From: Bradyrhizobiaceae bacterium
GTDB lineage: Bacteria > Pseudomonadota > Alphaproteobacteria > Rhizobiales > Aestuariivirgaceae
DNA length: 36,551 nucleotides
Reading direction: 5' to 3'
Assembly: GCA_947475225.1 (NCBI GenBank)
Contig: CANJMQ010000038.1
Span: forward strand, 1 to 36,551
Shown: piece by piece, positions 1 through 7,620 of the stretch
Layout: the number at the start of each line of letters is the position of its first letter
Position numbering within the stretch: position 1 is the stretch's first letter
Translations under genes and position numbers: made by a program
The notes under the pieces: generated by a model
Seen by the model: the letters and a program-made list of their open reading frames with translations, nothing else
Databases searched by the model: none
Told to the model about the DNA's origin: nothing

Positions 1-287
1 GACCAGGCGTTCTGCCAGAGCTGGGTGTAGGAGTTCCACAGCTGCATCTGGGCATCCATCAGCTTCTGCGGGTCGTTCATGTAGGACTTGGTGATGGCGC
101 CGAGTGTCTTGGTCACCTGCTCCACGGGCGTGAGCTGGGCCTCGGCCTCGGTCAGCATCGGGTTCGGTCGCTCCGCCACCATGCGGGCAATGCCCGCCGC
201 CTGCTCGAACACCTTTGCCATGTTCTGGGCGAACTGCACCGGGTCGGCGAGGGTGTATTGGGAGGGCAGCGGGGGCTTTTCGGACAT
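1..287 (-). CDS. phaC: Class I poly(3-hydroxyalkanoate) synthase, N-terminal part (runs off the window)
   Basis: The minus strand reads open from ATG at 287 to the window edge, giving about 95 residues. They start MSEKPPLPSQYTLADP and include FAQNMAKVFEQAAG, followed by MNDPQKLMDAQMQLWNSYTQLW. A D-P-x-x-F-A-x-N segment followed by a D-P-x-x-L/M-x-x-x-Q-x-x-L-W-x-x-Y helix is typical of the N-terminal domain of class I PHA synthases. These polymerise 3-hydroxyacyl-CoA into storage granules. The catalytic Cys-Asp-His domain lies outside the window, so activity cannot be judged. The gene is divergent from the exporter at 480. Confidence 0.8.
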   Translation of the reverse strand, partial: MSEKPPLPSQYTLADPVQFAQNMAKVFEQAAGIARMVAERPNPMLTEAEAQLTPVEQVTKTLGAITKSYMNDPQKLMDAQMQLWNSYTQLWQNAW

Positions 288-368
288 GGACTGCTCTTGA
301 AGGGCGAATATGGCGGAACTGTAAAGGGATGCGGCAAAAAGGCAAATTGGTCATGAGGGGGGAGGCTC

Positions 369-410
369 CATTGATTCCATCACCCCGGCGAAGGCCGGGG
401 TGACGGCAGT
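369..410. repeat. REP-like palindromic intergenic element
   Basis: Between phaC and the exporter lies a perfect 9-bp inverted repeat, CACCCCGGC then GCCGGGGTG with a GAAG loop, flanked by TGATTCCAT and ACGGCAG. Short GC-rich palindromes of this kind, ending in a GTGACG-like tail, are scattered between genes in many alphaproteobacterial genomes. No T-run follows on either strand, so it is more likely a dispersed repeat than a terminator. Assignment to a repeat family is from memory. Confidence 0.45.
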
Positions 411-422
411 TCTGGGGGTTCC

Positions 423-451
423 TTGCCCTCCCGCCGGTCTCCCGCCATAAG
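423..451 (+). promoter_or_regulatory. Promoter of the DMT-type exporter gene
   Basis: A -35-like TTGCCC (423-428) and a -10-like CATAAG (446-451) are separated by 17 bp. The -10 block, TCTCCCGCCATAAGA, recurs exactly at the hom promoter with the same spacing. Transcription would start near 458-460, about 20 nt before the TTG start at 480. Confidence 0.55.
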
Positions 452-479
452 ATGGAACGCGTTGAGGGAGATCGGTCGC

Positions 480-1415
480 TTGCAGCCCACGCCATCCAAT
501 CGTCTGCTGCAGGGATACCTTCTCGGCCTGCTGGGCGTCTCCATTTTTGCGCTGACCCTGCCGTTCACCCGGATTGCCGTGCAGGAAATGAGCCCGCTGT
601 TCCTGTCGATCGGGCGAACGGTGGCGGCGGCAGCTGTTGCGGGTCCCTTGCTGCTGCTGACGCGGCAGACGTGGCCATCTCGCCGGGACTTCAGGACGCT
701 GGCCATTGTCGCGGCCGGGGTGGTGCTGGGATTCCCGGTTCTGTCGGCCACGGCCATGACCATGGTGCCGGCCTCGCATGGCGGCGTGGTGCTGGGGGCG
801 CTGCCGCTGGCGACTGCCATCATGAGCACCGTGTTTGCAGGCGAGCGGCCCTCCGCAGCTTTCTGGTTCTGGGCCGTGGCGGGTTCTGCGGCCGTCGTGG
901 TGTTTGCTGTCTGGGAGGGTGGCCTGAGCTTTCATGCGGGCGACATGCTGCTGGTGCTGGCGGCGGCGAGCGCGGGCATGGGCTATGCGGCGGGCGGTCA
1001 TCTCTCCCGCAGCCTCGGAGGATGGCAGGTGATTTGCTGGGCCTTGCTGGTTGCCCTGCCGGTGACCTTGCCGATCACCCTGTTTGCCGCCAGGGGGTTG
1101 ACCGGGCACGAATCCGGCACGGCATGGGCCTGCTTTGCCTATCTCGCGCTGATGAGCCAGCTTGCGGGGTTCTTTGCGTGGAACCGCGGCCTGGCGGTTG
1201 GCGGCGTGGCCAAGGTGGGCCAGGTGCAACTGCTGCAGACGTTCCTGACGCTGGGCGCCAGTTGGGCCATTCTGGGAGAACGGCTCAATGCCGGAATGTT
1301 CATCTGCTCCGTCTTCGTGGGTCTCTGCATCTGGTTCAGCCGGAAGGCGCGGGTCACCAGCAAGCAGGAGACGTTGCCAACCCCTGCGTCTCCCGCCATA
1401 AGACGCGCGAGTTGA
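480..1415 (+). CDS. DMT superfamily (EamA) inner-membrane transporter
   Basis: The product is about 311 residues and almost wholly hydrophobic, with roughly ten predicted membrane segments in two similar halves (about residues 10-140 and 155-290). This is the layout of EamA drug/metabolite transporters, which usually export amino acids, metabolites or drugs. The substrate cannot be read from sequence. TTG at 480 is chosen because GAGGGAG (465-471) lies 8 nt before it. The open frame extends up to TTG at 423, but that codon falls inside the proposed -35 box. The gene ends 31 bp before hom, which carries its own copy of the same promoter. Export of a threonine- or methionine-branch amino acid is possible, but it is only inference from the neighbour. 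Confidence 0.8.
   Translation: MQPTPSNRLLQGYLLGLLGVSIFALTLPFTRIAVQEMSPLFLSIGRTVAAAAVAGPLLLLTRQTWPSRRDFRTLAIVAAGVVLGFPVLSATAMTMVPASHGGVVLGALPLATAIMSTVFAGERPSAAFWFWAVAGSAAVVVFAVWEGGLSFHAGDMLLVLAAASAGMGYAAGGHLSRSLGGWQVICWALLVALPVTLPITLFAARGLTGHESGTAWACFAYLALMSQLAGFFAWNRGLAVGGVAKVGQVQLLQTFLTLGASWAILGERLNAGMFICSVFVGLCIWFSRKARVTSKQETLPTPASPAIRRAS
1374..1402 (+). promoter_or_regulatory. Promoter of hom, a duplicate of the upstream exporter promoter
   Basis: TTGCCA (1374-1379), a 17-bp spacer and CATAAG (1397-1402) reproduce the arrangement at 423-451, including the identical 15-mer TCTCCCGCCATAAGA (1389-1403). The -35 box lies inside the last codons of the exporter gene. It sits about 45 bp before the hom ATG. 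Confidence 0.55.
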
Positions 1416-1446
1416 GCAAGATTCACCGTTTGGCGGGTTTGGTACG

Positions 1447-2751
1447 ATGAAACAGGCTTTGCGTTTGGGCATTGCAGGACTGGGAACGGTCGGCGGCGGG
1501 GTGCTGGACATCTTGACCCGGCACAAGGACCTGGTTGCGGTGCGGGCAGGACGGCCAGTCGAGGTGGTGGCGGTGTCAGCCCGGTCGAAGGGCAAGGACC
1601 GCGGTCACGACCTCTCCAGCATCACCTGGTACGACGACCCGGTGAAGCTGGCCTCCGACCCGAACGTCGACGTCTTCGTGGAGCTGATGGGCGGCGAGGG
1701 CGACCCGGCCAAAGCCGCCGTCGAGACCGCGCTGAAGGCTGGCAAGCATGTGATCACCGCCAACAAGGCGCTGCTGGCGCATCATGGTTCCGCACTCGCG
1801 CGACTGGCGGAGGAGAAGGGCGTGGCCCTCAACTTCGAAGCCTCGGTGGCGGGCGGCATCCCCATCGTCAAGACGATCCGCGAGGGCCTGGCCGGCAACC
1901 GCGTGGGCAAGCTGTTCGGCATCATGAACGGCACCTGCAACTACATCCTGACCAAGATGGCCAACGAAGGCCGCAGCTTCGCCGACGTGCTGAAGGAAGC
2001 CCAGGCGCTGGGCTATGCCGAGGCGGACCCCACCTTCGACGTGGGCGGCTTCGACACGGCGCACAAGCTGGCGGTGCTCACCTCGCTGGCCTTCGGCGTG
2101 GAGGTGAACCTCAAGGCCATCGACATTGAAGGCATCGAGCAGATTACGCTCGACGACATCCGCCAGGCGGGCGAGATGGGTTACAAGATCAAGCTGCTGG
2201 GCGTTGCTGTGGCCTCCGAGCAGGGGATCGAGCAGCGCGTGCACCCGACACTCATTCCCAAGGGTTCGCCCGCGGCTGACACCGATGGCGTGTTCAACGC
2301 AGTTGTGGTGAAGGGCGATTTCGTGGGCGACCTGATGCTGGAGGGCCGCGGTGCGGGCGCGCATCCAACTGCCTCTGCCGTGCTCTCGGACGTCGTCGAC
2401 ATCGCGCGCAGCAATTTCCGCCCGACCTTCGGCATTCCGGCCAAGGACCTGCGGCCTTACAAGGCGGCACCCCAGAAGGCCCACGAGGGCGGCTTTTACG
2501 TGGCGCTCACCCTGCAGGACAAGCCGGGAGCCGTCGCCGCCGTAGCCAAAATACTCGCGGATGAAAAGATTTCGATCGAGAGCATCTTCCAGCGCGGCAA
2601 GCAGGAGAAGGACGAGGCACGCGCCACGGCCCCCTTCATCCTTATCACCCATGACACGGTGGAAAGCGCCATGCGCGCCGCTCTTGAACGCATCGAGAAG
2701 GACGGCCATGTGGCCGGGCACCCGCGCATGATCCGGATCGAGAGGCTTTGA
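1447..2751 (+). CDS. hom: Homoserine dehydrogenase
   Basis: This 434-residue enzyme reduces aspartate semialdehyde to homoserine, the branch point to threonine and methionine. An NAD(P)-binding GLGTVG lies at residues 11-16. The family signature NGTCNYIL is at 161-168 and the catalytic lysine is K207 in DTAHKLAV. A C-terminal ACT domain starts near residue 348 (FYVALTLQDKPGAV), suggesting feedback control by an amino acid, normally threonine. Length is normal for the ACT-containing monofunctional form; no aspartokinase domain is fused. Its stop overlaps the recJ start, so the two are translationally coupled. No threonine-rich leader peptide was seen upstream. Confidence 0.96.
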   Translation: MKQALRLGIAGLGTVGGGVLDILTRHKDLVAVRAGRPVEVVAVSARSKGKDRGHDLSSITWYDDPVKLASDPNVDVFVELMGGEGDPAKAAVETALKAGKHVITANKALLAHHGSALARLAEEKGVALNFEASVAGGIPIVKTIREGLAGNRVGKLFGIMNGTCNYILTKMANEGRSFADVLKEAQALGYAEADPTFDVGGFDTAHKLAVLTSLAFGVEVNLKAIDIEGIEQITLDDIRQAGEMGYKIKLLGVAVASEQGIEQRVHPTLIPKGSPAADTDGVFNAVVVKGDFVGDLMLEGRGAGAHPTASAVLSDVVDIARSNFRPTFGIPAKDLRPYKAAPQKAHEGGFYVALTLQDKPGAVAAVAKILADEKISIESIFQRGKQEKDEARATAPFILITHDTVESAMRAALERIEKDGHVAGHPRMIRIERL

Positions 2752-4544
2752 CGGGCGAGGCGAAACCGCGCGCCTTCCTGAACGTCGAGCGTTCGGCCTC
2801 GGCACGTCGCTGGAAGGCGCGGCTTGAGGACCCGCGGGCCGCCGAAGCGATTTCGCAACGCCATGAACTGCCGGAGATCATCGGCCGCGTGCTCGCAGCG
2901 CGCGGCGTGGGCGTGGACGACGCCGAAGCCTTCCTCAACCCGACGATCCGAACGCTGATGCCGCAGCCCTCCGCCCTGCAGGACATGGAGAAGGGCGCGG
3001 CACGCCTCGCCGAGGCCATCACCTCGGGTGAGAAGATCGGCGTCATCTCGGATTATGACGTGGACGGAGTATCGTCCGCTGCGATGCTGACGCTGTTCTT
3101 GAGAGCGGTCGGCTCTTCGTGCAGCGTGCACATTCCCGATCGCCTCACCGAGGGTTATGGCCCCAGCCTGAAGGCAGTAGAGAGCCTCAAGGCGCAAGGG
3201 TCGCAAGTGCTCGTGACGCTCGATTGCGGTGTGATGGCGCATGACCCGCTGCTGCGTGCCGCCGAGCTGGGCCTCGTCACCATCATCGTCGACCATCACC
3301 AGGCAGGCGAAATTCTTCCCGAAGCCTATGCCGTCATCAACCCGAACCGGCAGGATGACGTTTCGGGGCTGGGCTATCTCTGTGCCGCCGGGGTGACGAT
3401 GATCTTCATCGCCGCTGTCAACAAGCTGCTCCGGCTGAAGGGCTGGTATGGCGAGACACGCCCCGAGCCCAACATGCTGCAGTGGCTGGAACTCGTGAGC
3501 CTTGCCACCATCTGCGACGTGGTGCCCCTGAGGGGACTGAACCGCGCCTATGTCACGCAAGGTCTCAAGATCATGGCGCGGCGCGAGAACCTGGGGCTTG
3601 CCTGCCTTGCCGACGTGGCGCGGCTGAAGCGCAAGCCCGATACCTATGCGCTGGGCTACCTGCTGGGCCCACGCATCAATGCGGCGGGCCGCATCGGCAA
3701 TGCAGCGATGGCGCTGACGCTGCTGACCACCCAGGACAAGGGCGAGGCCGCGCACATCGCGCAGGAGCTGGAGCGGCTGAACCGCGAGCGCCAGGAGATC
3801 GAGATCGCCGTCGTCGACCAGGCCATGATCCAGGCTGACAACATGCTGGGCAAGGAACGCCACGGCAGCGTGCTGGTGGTTTCGGCCAAGGGCTGGCATC
3901 CGGGCGTGGTGGGCCTTGCCGCAGCACGGCTCAAGGAGCGCTTCGGCCTGCCCAGCTTCGTGCTGGCGGAGGACAGGGACGGTAAGCTGGCATCGGGCTC
4001 GGGGCGCTCCATTCCGGGCGTCGACATTGGCACCGCGGTGCGTGGCGCCTTCGAGGCCGGGCTGATCGTCAAGGGTGGCGGGCACGCCATGGCGGCGGGC
4101 CTCACGGTCGAGAAGGAGCGGCTGGGCGACCTGCGCGCCTTCCTCGACAAAGAGCTTGGCCCCCAGGTGGCCGCCGGGCAGGATCGGGCACTGTCGATCG
4201 ACGCCGCGCTGACCGCCGGTGCCGCCACGCTGGAGCTGATCGAGTTGCTGGAGCAGGCGGGGCCATATGGTACTGCGCATCCGGCGCCGGTTTTTGCTTT
4301 TCCCAGCCACCGGGTGCTCTACGCCGCACCCGCCGGGGGTGACCACATCCGCTGCACGATCGCCTCGTCCGACGGCAAGAAGCTGAAGGCCGTGGCGTTC
4401 CGCGCCATGGGCACGGAGCTTGGTGAATTGCTGTTGAATGAGAAGCAGTTAGCCGTGCACATTGCCGGTCGGCTCACGATCGATGACTGGTCGGGCAGCC
4501 GCGTTCCCAGCCTCCACATCGAAGACGCCGCGCGCGTTTCGTAA
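2748..4544 (+). CDS. recJ: Single-stranded-DNA-specific exonuclease RecJ
   Basis: The product has 598 residues. RecJ degrades single-stranded DNA 5' to 3' in recombination and mismatch repair. Metal-binding motifs of the DHH phosphoesterase superfamily are intact: SDYDVDGV with D102, D104 and D106, and the name-giving DHH at 182-184. The DHHA1 part carries GGGHAMAAG near 443-451, and an OB-type C-terminal domain ends in LHIEDAARVS. The TTG start at 2748 overlaps the hom stop in the sequence TTGA, with GAGAGG 3-8 nt upstream. That makes the unusual start credible and couples recJ to hom. The two functions are unrelated, so the coupling is probably positional. Confidence 0.95.
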   Translation: MTGEAKPRAFLNVERSASARRWKARLEDPRAAEAISQRHELPEIIGRVLAARGVGVDDAEAFLNPTIRTLMPQPSALQDMEKGAARLAEAITSGEKIGVISDYDVDGVSSAAMLTLFLRAVGSSCSVHIPDRLTEGYGPSLKAVESLKAQGSQVLVTLDCGVMAHDPLLRAAELGLVTIIVDHHQAGEILPEAYAVINPNRQDDVSGLGYLCAAGVTMIFIAAVNKLLRLKGWYGETRPEPNMLQWLELVSLATICDVVPLRGLNRAYVTQGLKIMARRENLGLACLADVARLKRKPDTYALGYLLGPRINAAGRIGNAAMALTLLTTQDKGEAAHIAQELERLNRERQEIEIAVVDQAMIQADNMLGKERHGSVLVVSAKGWHPGVVGLAAARLKERFGLPSFVLAEDRDGKLASGSGRSIPGVDIGTAVRGAFEAGLIVKGGGHAMAAGLTVEKERLGDLRAFLDKELGPQVAAGQDRALSIDAALTAGAATLELIELLEQAGPYGTAHPAPVFAFPSHRVLYAAPAGGDHIRCTIASSDGKKLKAVAFRAMGTELGELLLNEKQLAVHIAGRLTIDDWSGSRVPSLHIEDAARVS

Positions 4545-4547
4545 GGC

Positions 4548-4576
4548 TTGCCAAGGCAGCCGTTCCCCCTTATAGA
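4548..4576 (+). promoter_or_regulatory. tRNA-Glu promoter
   Basis: TTGCCA (4548-4553) and TATAGA (4571-4576) are 17 bp apart. Initiation would fall near 4583, about 14 nt before the tRNA. The -35 begins only 3 bp after the recJ stop. Confidence 0.6.
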
Positions 4577-4596
4577 GCGGCCACTCGCAAGCGAGG

Positions 4597-4671
4597 GCGC
4601 CCTTCGTCTATCGGTTAGGACGACAGCCTTTCACGTTGTAAAGACGGGTTCGACTCCCGTAGGGCGCGCCA
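4597..4671 (+). tRNA. tRNA-Glu (anticodon TTC)
   Basis: The seven-pair acceptor stem GCGCCCT / AGGGCGC (4597-4603, 4661-4667) is followed by discriminator G and an encoded CCA. The anticodon arm is ACAGC-CTTTCAC-GTTGT with anticodon TTC, including one G-T pair. The T arm GACGGGTTCGACTCCCGT is canonical. A run of seven T at 4685-4691 probably ends the transcript. Confidence 0.95.
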
Positions 4672-4828
4672 CTTCCCCAACCCATTTTTTTGTACGCCGT
4701 GGGATGGGACCTGCGAGACAAAACTGATGACTGGAATGTCAGATCGGCTGCGTAATAACTGCTCACCGCTCTTGGCTGAGTTTTCGACCGCCTCGTAGCG
4801 CGCGGCGGTGCACTGACCCAGCCGTGAT

Positions 4829-5179
4829 TCATGCGGTCTGGACATTGCAGCGCTCTTCCGAAACGTGATCTGGTGGTTGGTCTCTTATACCTCCGCGTTT
4901 CCAAGACAGTGGGACGGTGTGACCTCGGCGGACGGCCAAGATCAGCAGAATGATGCCTGCTGTGGCGCACAGCAAAAGCACAGTCACTGACCGTTGCGAG
5001 TTGAAGCTGCCACCCGTCAGGAAAGCCGGTCCCTGAGTACTGTCCCGGATCAAGCCCGGTTCGCTGGCAGTGCCGGAAACGGTGCCGGAAAGCACAGCTG
5101 ACCGGAGTGAGTTGCACGCCATGTGAAATCCGAGGCGGTGCCAGAGGCGGCGCGTGGCGGATGAGGCCATGGCCAGCAA
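4829..5179 (-). pseudogene. C-terminal relic of a CPBP-family intramembrane metalloprotease
   Basis: The minus-strand frame contains LWHRLGFHMACNSLRSAVL, then SGTVSG, GPAFLTGGSFNSQRS, a hydrophobic helix (VTVLLLCATAGIILLILAV) and a basic end. This matches the last third of CPBP (Abi/CAAX-like) proteases, where an H-x-x-x-N helix is followed by V-S-G and G-P-x-x-L-T-G-G-x-F. The upstream membrane helices and the EExxxR motif are missing, so the protein is 5'-truncated and cannot be functional. Family recognition is by motif memory and was not tested by search. It sits just beyond the 3' end of the alpha/beta hydrolase on the same strand. Confidence 0.6.
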
Positions 5180-5230
5180 AAGTCAGGCGTCGCCTTCAGT
5201 CGTCCATGGGAATTTGCATGGTACCCCGCG

Positions 5231-6763
5231 CTAGCCCGTGACCAGCGGGAAAGTGACGCCAATTGCCCATGCGAAAGCCAATGCCGATGCCACGGCCGCA
5301 ACCAACGGATGGCCCGTCTTTGCGTAGGTCCAGCGACTGAGTAGGCCATAGACGATGAAGAAGGGGACGATCACCGGGATGATGATAATCAGAAAAAACA
5401 ATCGTTCGGGGTCAAGCTCCACGGCAATGGCAAGTGAAATGATAAATGCGACCTTCGTGACGGCATAGGCGCCGCGCGCCGCACCACGGCCACGCGTCAG
5501 CCATTCGTCAGACAAGAAATAGGGCAGGGTACCAAGGAAGAGAACAGCTACCAGCATGGGTCGGCTGCCAACGGGGACAAAGGATGTTACAAAACTGTCC
5601 AGAGGCCAGACGATTCCAACGAAACCATACCCCACCACGGCAAGCAGTGCGAAGAGGAAGCTTGCCGGTGCCGTCTGCTGGGCATGCTCGCCCTTTGACC
5701 AACTGCCTTGCCACACAAGCAAGGCGCAAGTGATGAGACCATACAGGAAGAAATGTACGGCCAGGTAATCTCCCACGAGCACGGGAAGGAAATGCGTTGG
5801 CACGAAGCGCAGCAGGAGCGGTGTGGCGACGGCGGGAATGAGCACACCGGGCCACATGCGCCGCCACTGGAGGCCTGCACCCATGGGAAGCGGTTGGATG
5901 CGGGGCAAAAGCGAGGAGAGTGGCCAGCCAAGCATCACGACACCGCCGAGCAGCGCCACGATCCAAGGTCCACGACTATCGATTTCCGGTGTGGCCTGGC
6001 GAGTGACGCCGAAACTCTCGTCAAGCCAGGCGAGCGACTCCCGCATCGTCACCTCGTTGAACAGAACGCTGGCATGTTCCGCATGAGGACTGAAGGCGGC
6101 ACGGCGCGCGGTTCCGGCCCCGAAGTCGCCATAGGTCACACCGGCTTGAGGAGGTTCGGGCGCTGAGACCAGCCCGACATTCCGCAGGGCCTCAGTCTTC
6201 AGTGTGCCCTCCCACTCACCGTCGATCATCAGAAGATTGCGTGGCGCGAATGCTGTCACCGCGGGCGAAAACATAGATACTGCAATTGTTGCGACGACAG
6301 ATGGATCACTCTCGGCGAAGCGCACGATAATGTCGGAGGCCATGGAGTGACCGAGCACGGCGATGCGCCCATCTCCAAGTGTGCGGGCCTTTGCGGCGAC
6401 CGTCGTGACGTCTTCGAGGAGTCGCCGGGTTGCTCCTTCGATAAGATTGACGTCGCCACTCATCCCTTGGGGGTTTCGTCCATGGCCCGCGAAGTCGAAG
6501 GTGATCGCCAGGTAGCCGTTGCGCGCGAAGGAGAGTGCGAAGGACTTCATCAGTTGCTGCGATCCCGCAAACCCGTGCGCGATCACCACGGCCGGTGCCT
6601 TTCCACCGCCCGGCAGTTGATATGCGGTTGCTGGGATATCCCCAATTGTCATCCGGGTGGCCGTGATCCCCTGCTCTGCAGACCTCAATTGCCAGAGTGC
6701 CACGGCAATGAGCGCTAATGACAAGATGGCTACAATGATCCTCCTCGGCGTCAATCCATTCAC
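5231..6763 (-). CDS. Alpha/beta hydrolase with a C-terminal multi-pass membrane domain
   Basis: The product has 510 residues. An N-terminal membrane anchor (about residues 8-25) is followed by an alpha/beta-hydrolase domain. This shows an oxyanion-type HGFAGS at 63-68 and the nucleophile elbow G-H-S-M-A at 138-142 with Ser140. From about residue 266 the protein becomes a string of hydrophobic segments, probably five to seven helices. The hydrolase domain therefore probably faces the periplasm or cytoplasm next to a membrane channel-like half. The substrate is unknown; a lipid or ester seems likely for a membrane-held hydrolase. Two decayed membrane-protein genes flank it, so it is a survivor in a degenerating stretch. 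Confidence 0.75.
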   Translation of the reverse strand: MNGLTPRRIIVAILSLALIAVALWQLRSAEQGITATRMTIGDIPATAYQLPGGGKAPAVVIAHGFAGSQQLMKSFALSFARNGYLAITFDFAGHGRNPQGMSGDVNLIEGATRRLLEDVTTVAAKARTLGDGRIAVLGHSMASDIIVRFAESDPSVVATIAVSMFSPAVTAFAPRNLLMIDGEWEGTLKTEALRNVGLVSAPEPPQAGVTYGDFGAGTARRAAFSPHAEHASVLFNEVTMRESLAWLDESFGVTRQATPEIDSRGPWIVALLGGVVMLGWPLSSLLPRIQPLPMGAGLQWRRMWPGVLIPAVATPLLLRFVPTHFLPVLVGDYLAVHFFLYGLITCALLVWQGSWSKGEHAQQTAPASFLFALLAVVGYGFVGIVWPLDSFVTSFVPVGSRPMLVAVLFLGTLPYFLSDEWLTRGRGAARGAYAVTKVAFIISLAIAVELDPERLFFLIIIIPVIVPFFIVYGLLSRWTYAKTGHPLVAAVASALAFAWAIGVTFPLVTG

Positions 6764-7121
6764 CTGCAGCGTTCGCGCATCATCAATACAAGACCCAATG
6801 CCTATCGGTTACCATCGGGCCGCTTTGCAAGTAATTCAAAGTGAAATTGCATGGAGATATATATGATCTTGCGAGACAACCTTCTCCATAACCCCATTGG
6901 GCTGGGAGAATGTCTTCGATGGCCCTGGAAAGCCCTGATATTTAGCGCAGATTGAAGCTCTTGAGGCATGCCGAGGCGGTGGTGGGAGTCGGTCAGACCT
7001 GCCCCGACCCCAATCCCTCGATCACCTGAGGCTGGAGTTTTCGCGGAGCAGAGTAGTTCGCCGTGTGGCGTGAAACGGTCAAACGCCCAGACAGCGGATT
7101 CAGGCCTGCAGAGGTTCCCCG
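6764..7121. other. Intergenic stretch without a recognisable gene
   Basis: This holds the upstream region of the minus-strand hydrolase gene and decayed sequence up to the membrane-protein relic. The part near 6830-6880 is AT-richer (GAGATATATATGATC). No convincing coding frame, RNA gene or promoter with good spacing was found on either strand. Confidence 0.4.
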
Positions 7122-7484
7122 TTAAAAGAGAACACCCATCGGGCGCTTCATGATCTGTTCGAGTGGCAGGGCGGCGAGCATGAGGGGCAGGAGCGGCAGC
7201 AAGGTCACGGCCGTGAATGATACGAGGTCGTCCATGCTGACCGGCGTGGGGCGCATCGCTCGGGCCATGTCATAGCTGCCACCGAGATCGGCGAGCGACT
7301 GGACGTCGGCGGTGCTGAGGAAACCGAGCCCGCCGCACCGGTCCGGGTGGCTGGGCTGTAGGTTCAGCGAGATACCGGACGCCTGCCACAGAAAGCGGAA
7401 CCAGATGGGCAACCGGACATACCAGCGGCAGAGCACGAACTGGAAGGCCGGAAGGCTGACGATGACATACCGACTGCCCGCCAT
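7122..7484 (-). pseudogene. Relic of a multi-pass membrane protein with internal deletion
   Basis: The frame reads SMAGSRYVIVSLPAFQFVL, RWYVRLPIWFRFLWQAS, then PSHPDRCGGLGFL, followed at once by STADVQSLADLGGSYDMARAMR and a C-terminal hydrophobic helix ending KRPMGVLF. These blocks resemble a conserved uncharacterised bacterial membrane-protein family. There the HPDRAGGLGFL block and the SADIQSLADL block are separated by several membrane segments. Here they are joined directly and the N-terminal half is absent, so the gene has lost its 5' part and, in frame, an internal section. It ends at its natural stop, 137 bp downstream of the sulfatase stop. Recognition is from memory. Confidence 0.55.
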
Positions 7485-7620
7485 CGACAGTGGCCGAGTG
7501 CCCCCGGCCCCGCCGGGCGGTACCAGTGTTGCCCGTTGAGTGCCTCCGAAGGCGGGCCCCACGAAGCCAATACCGATGCACCACCCACGCCCGGCGAACC
7601 GGGCGTGGGTGGCCGGAGTG

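Noticed and set aside
351-1595. Long open antisense frame across the exporter gene
   Set aside because: Composition is R/G/Q-rich without domains; it mirrors the real gene on plus, a usual effect of high GC.
2496-4346. 616-codon antisense frame across hom and recJ
   Set aside because: No family character, and hom and recJ on the other strand are complete and conserved.
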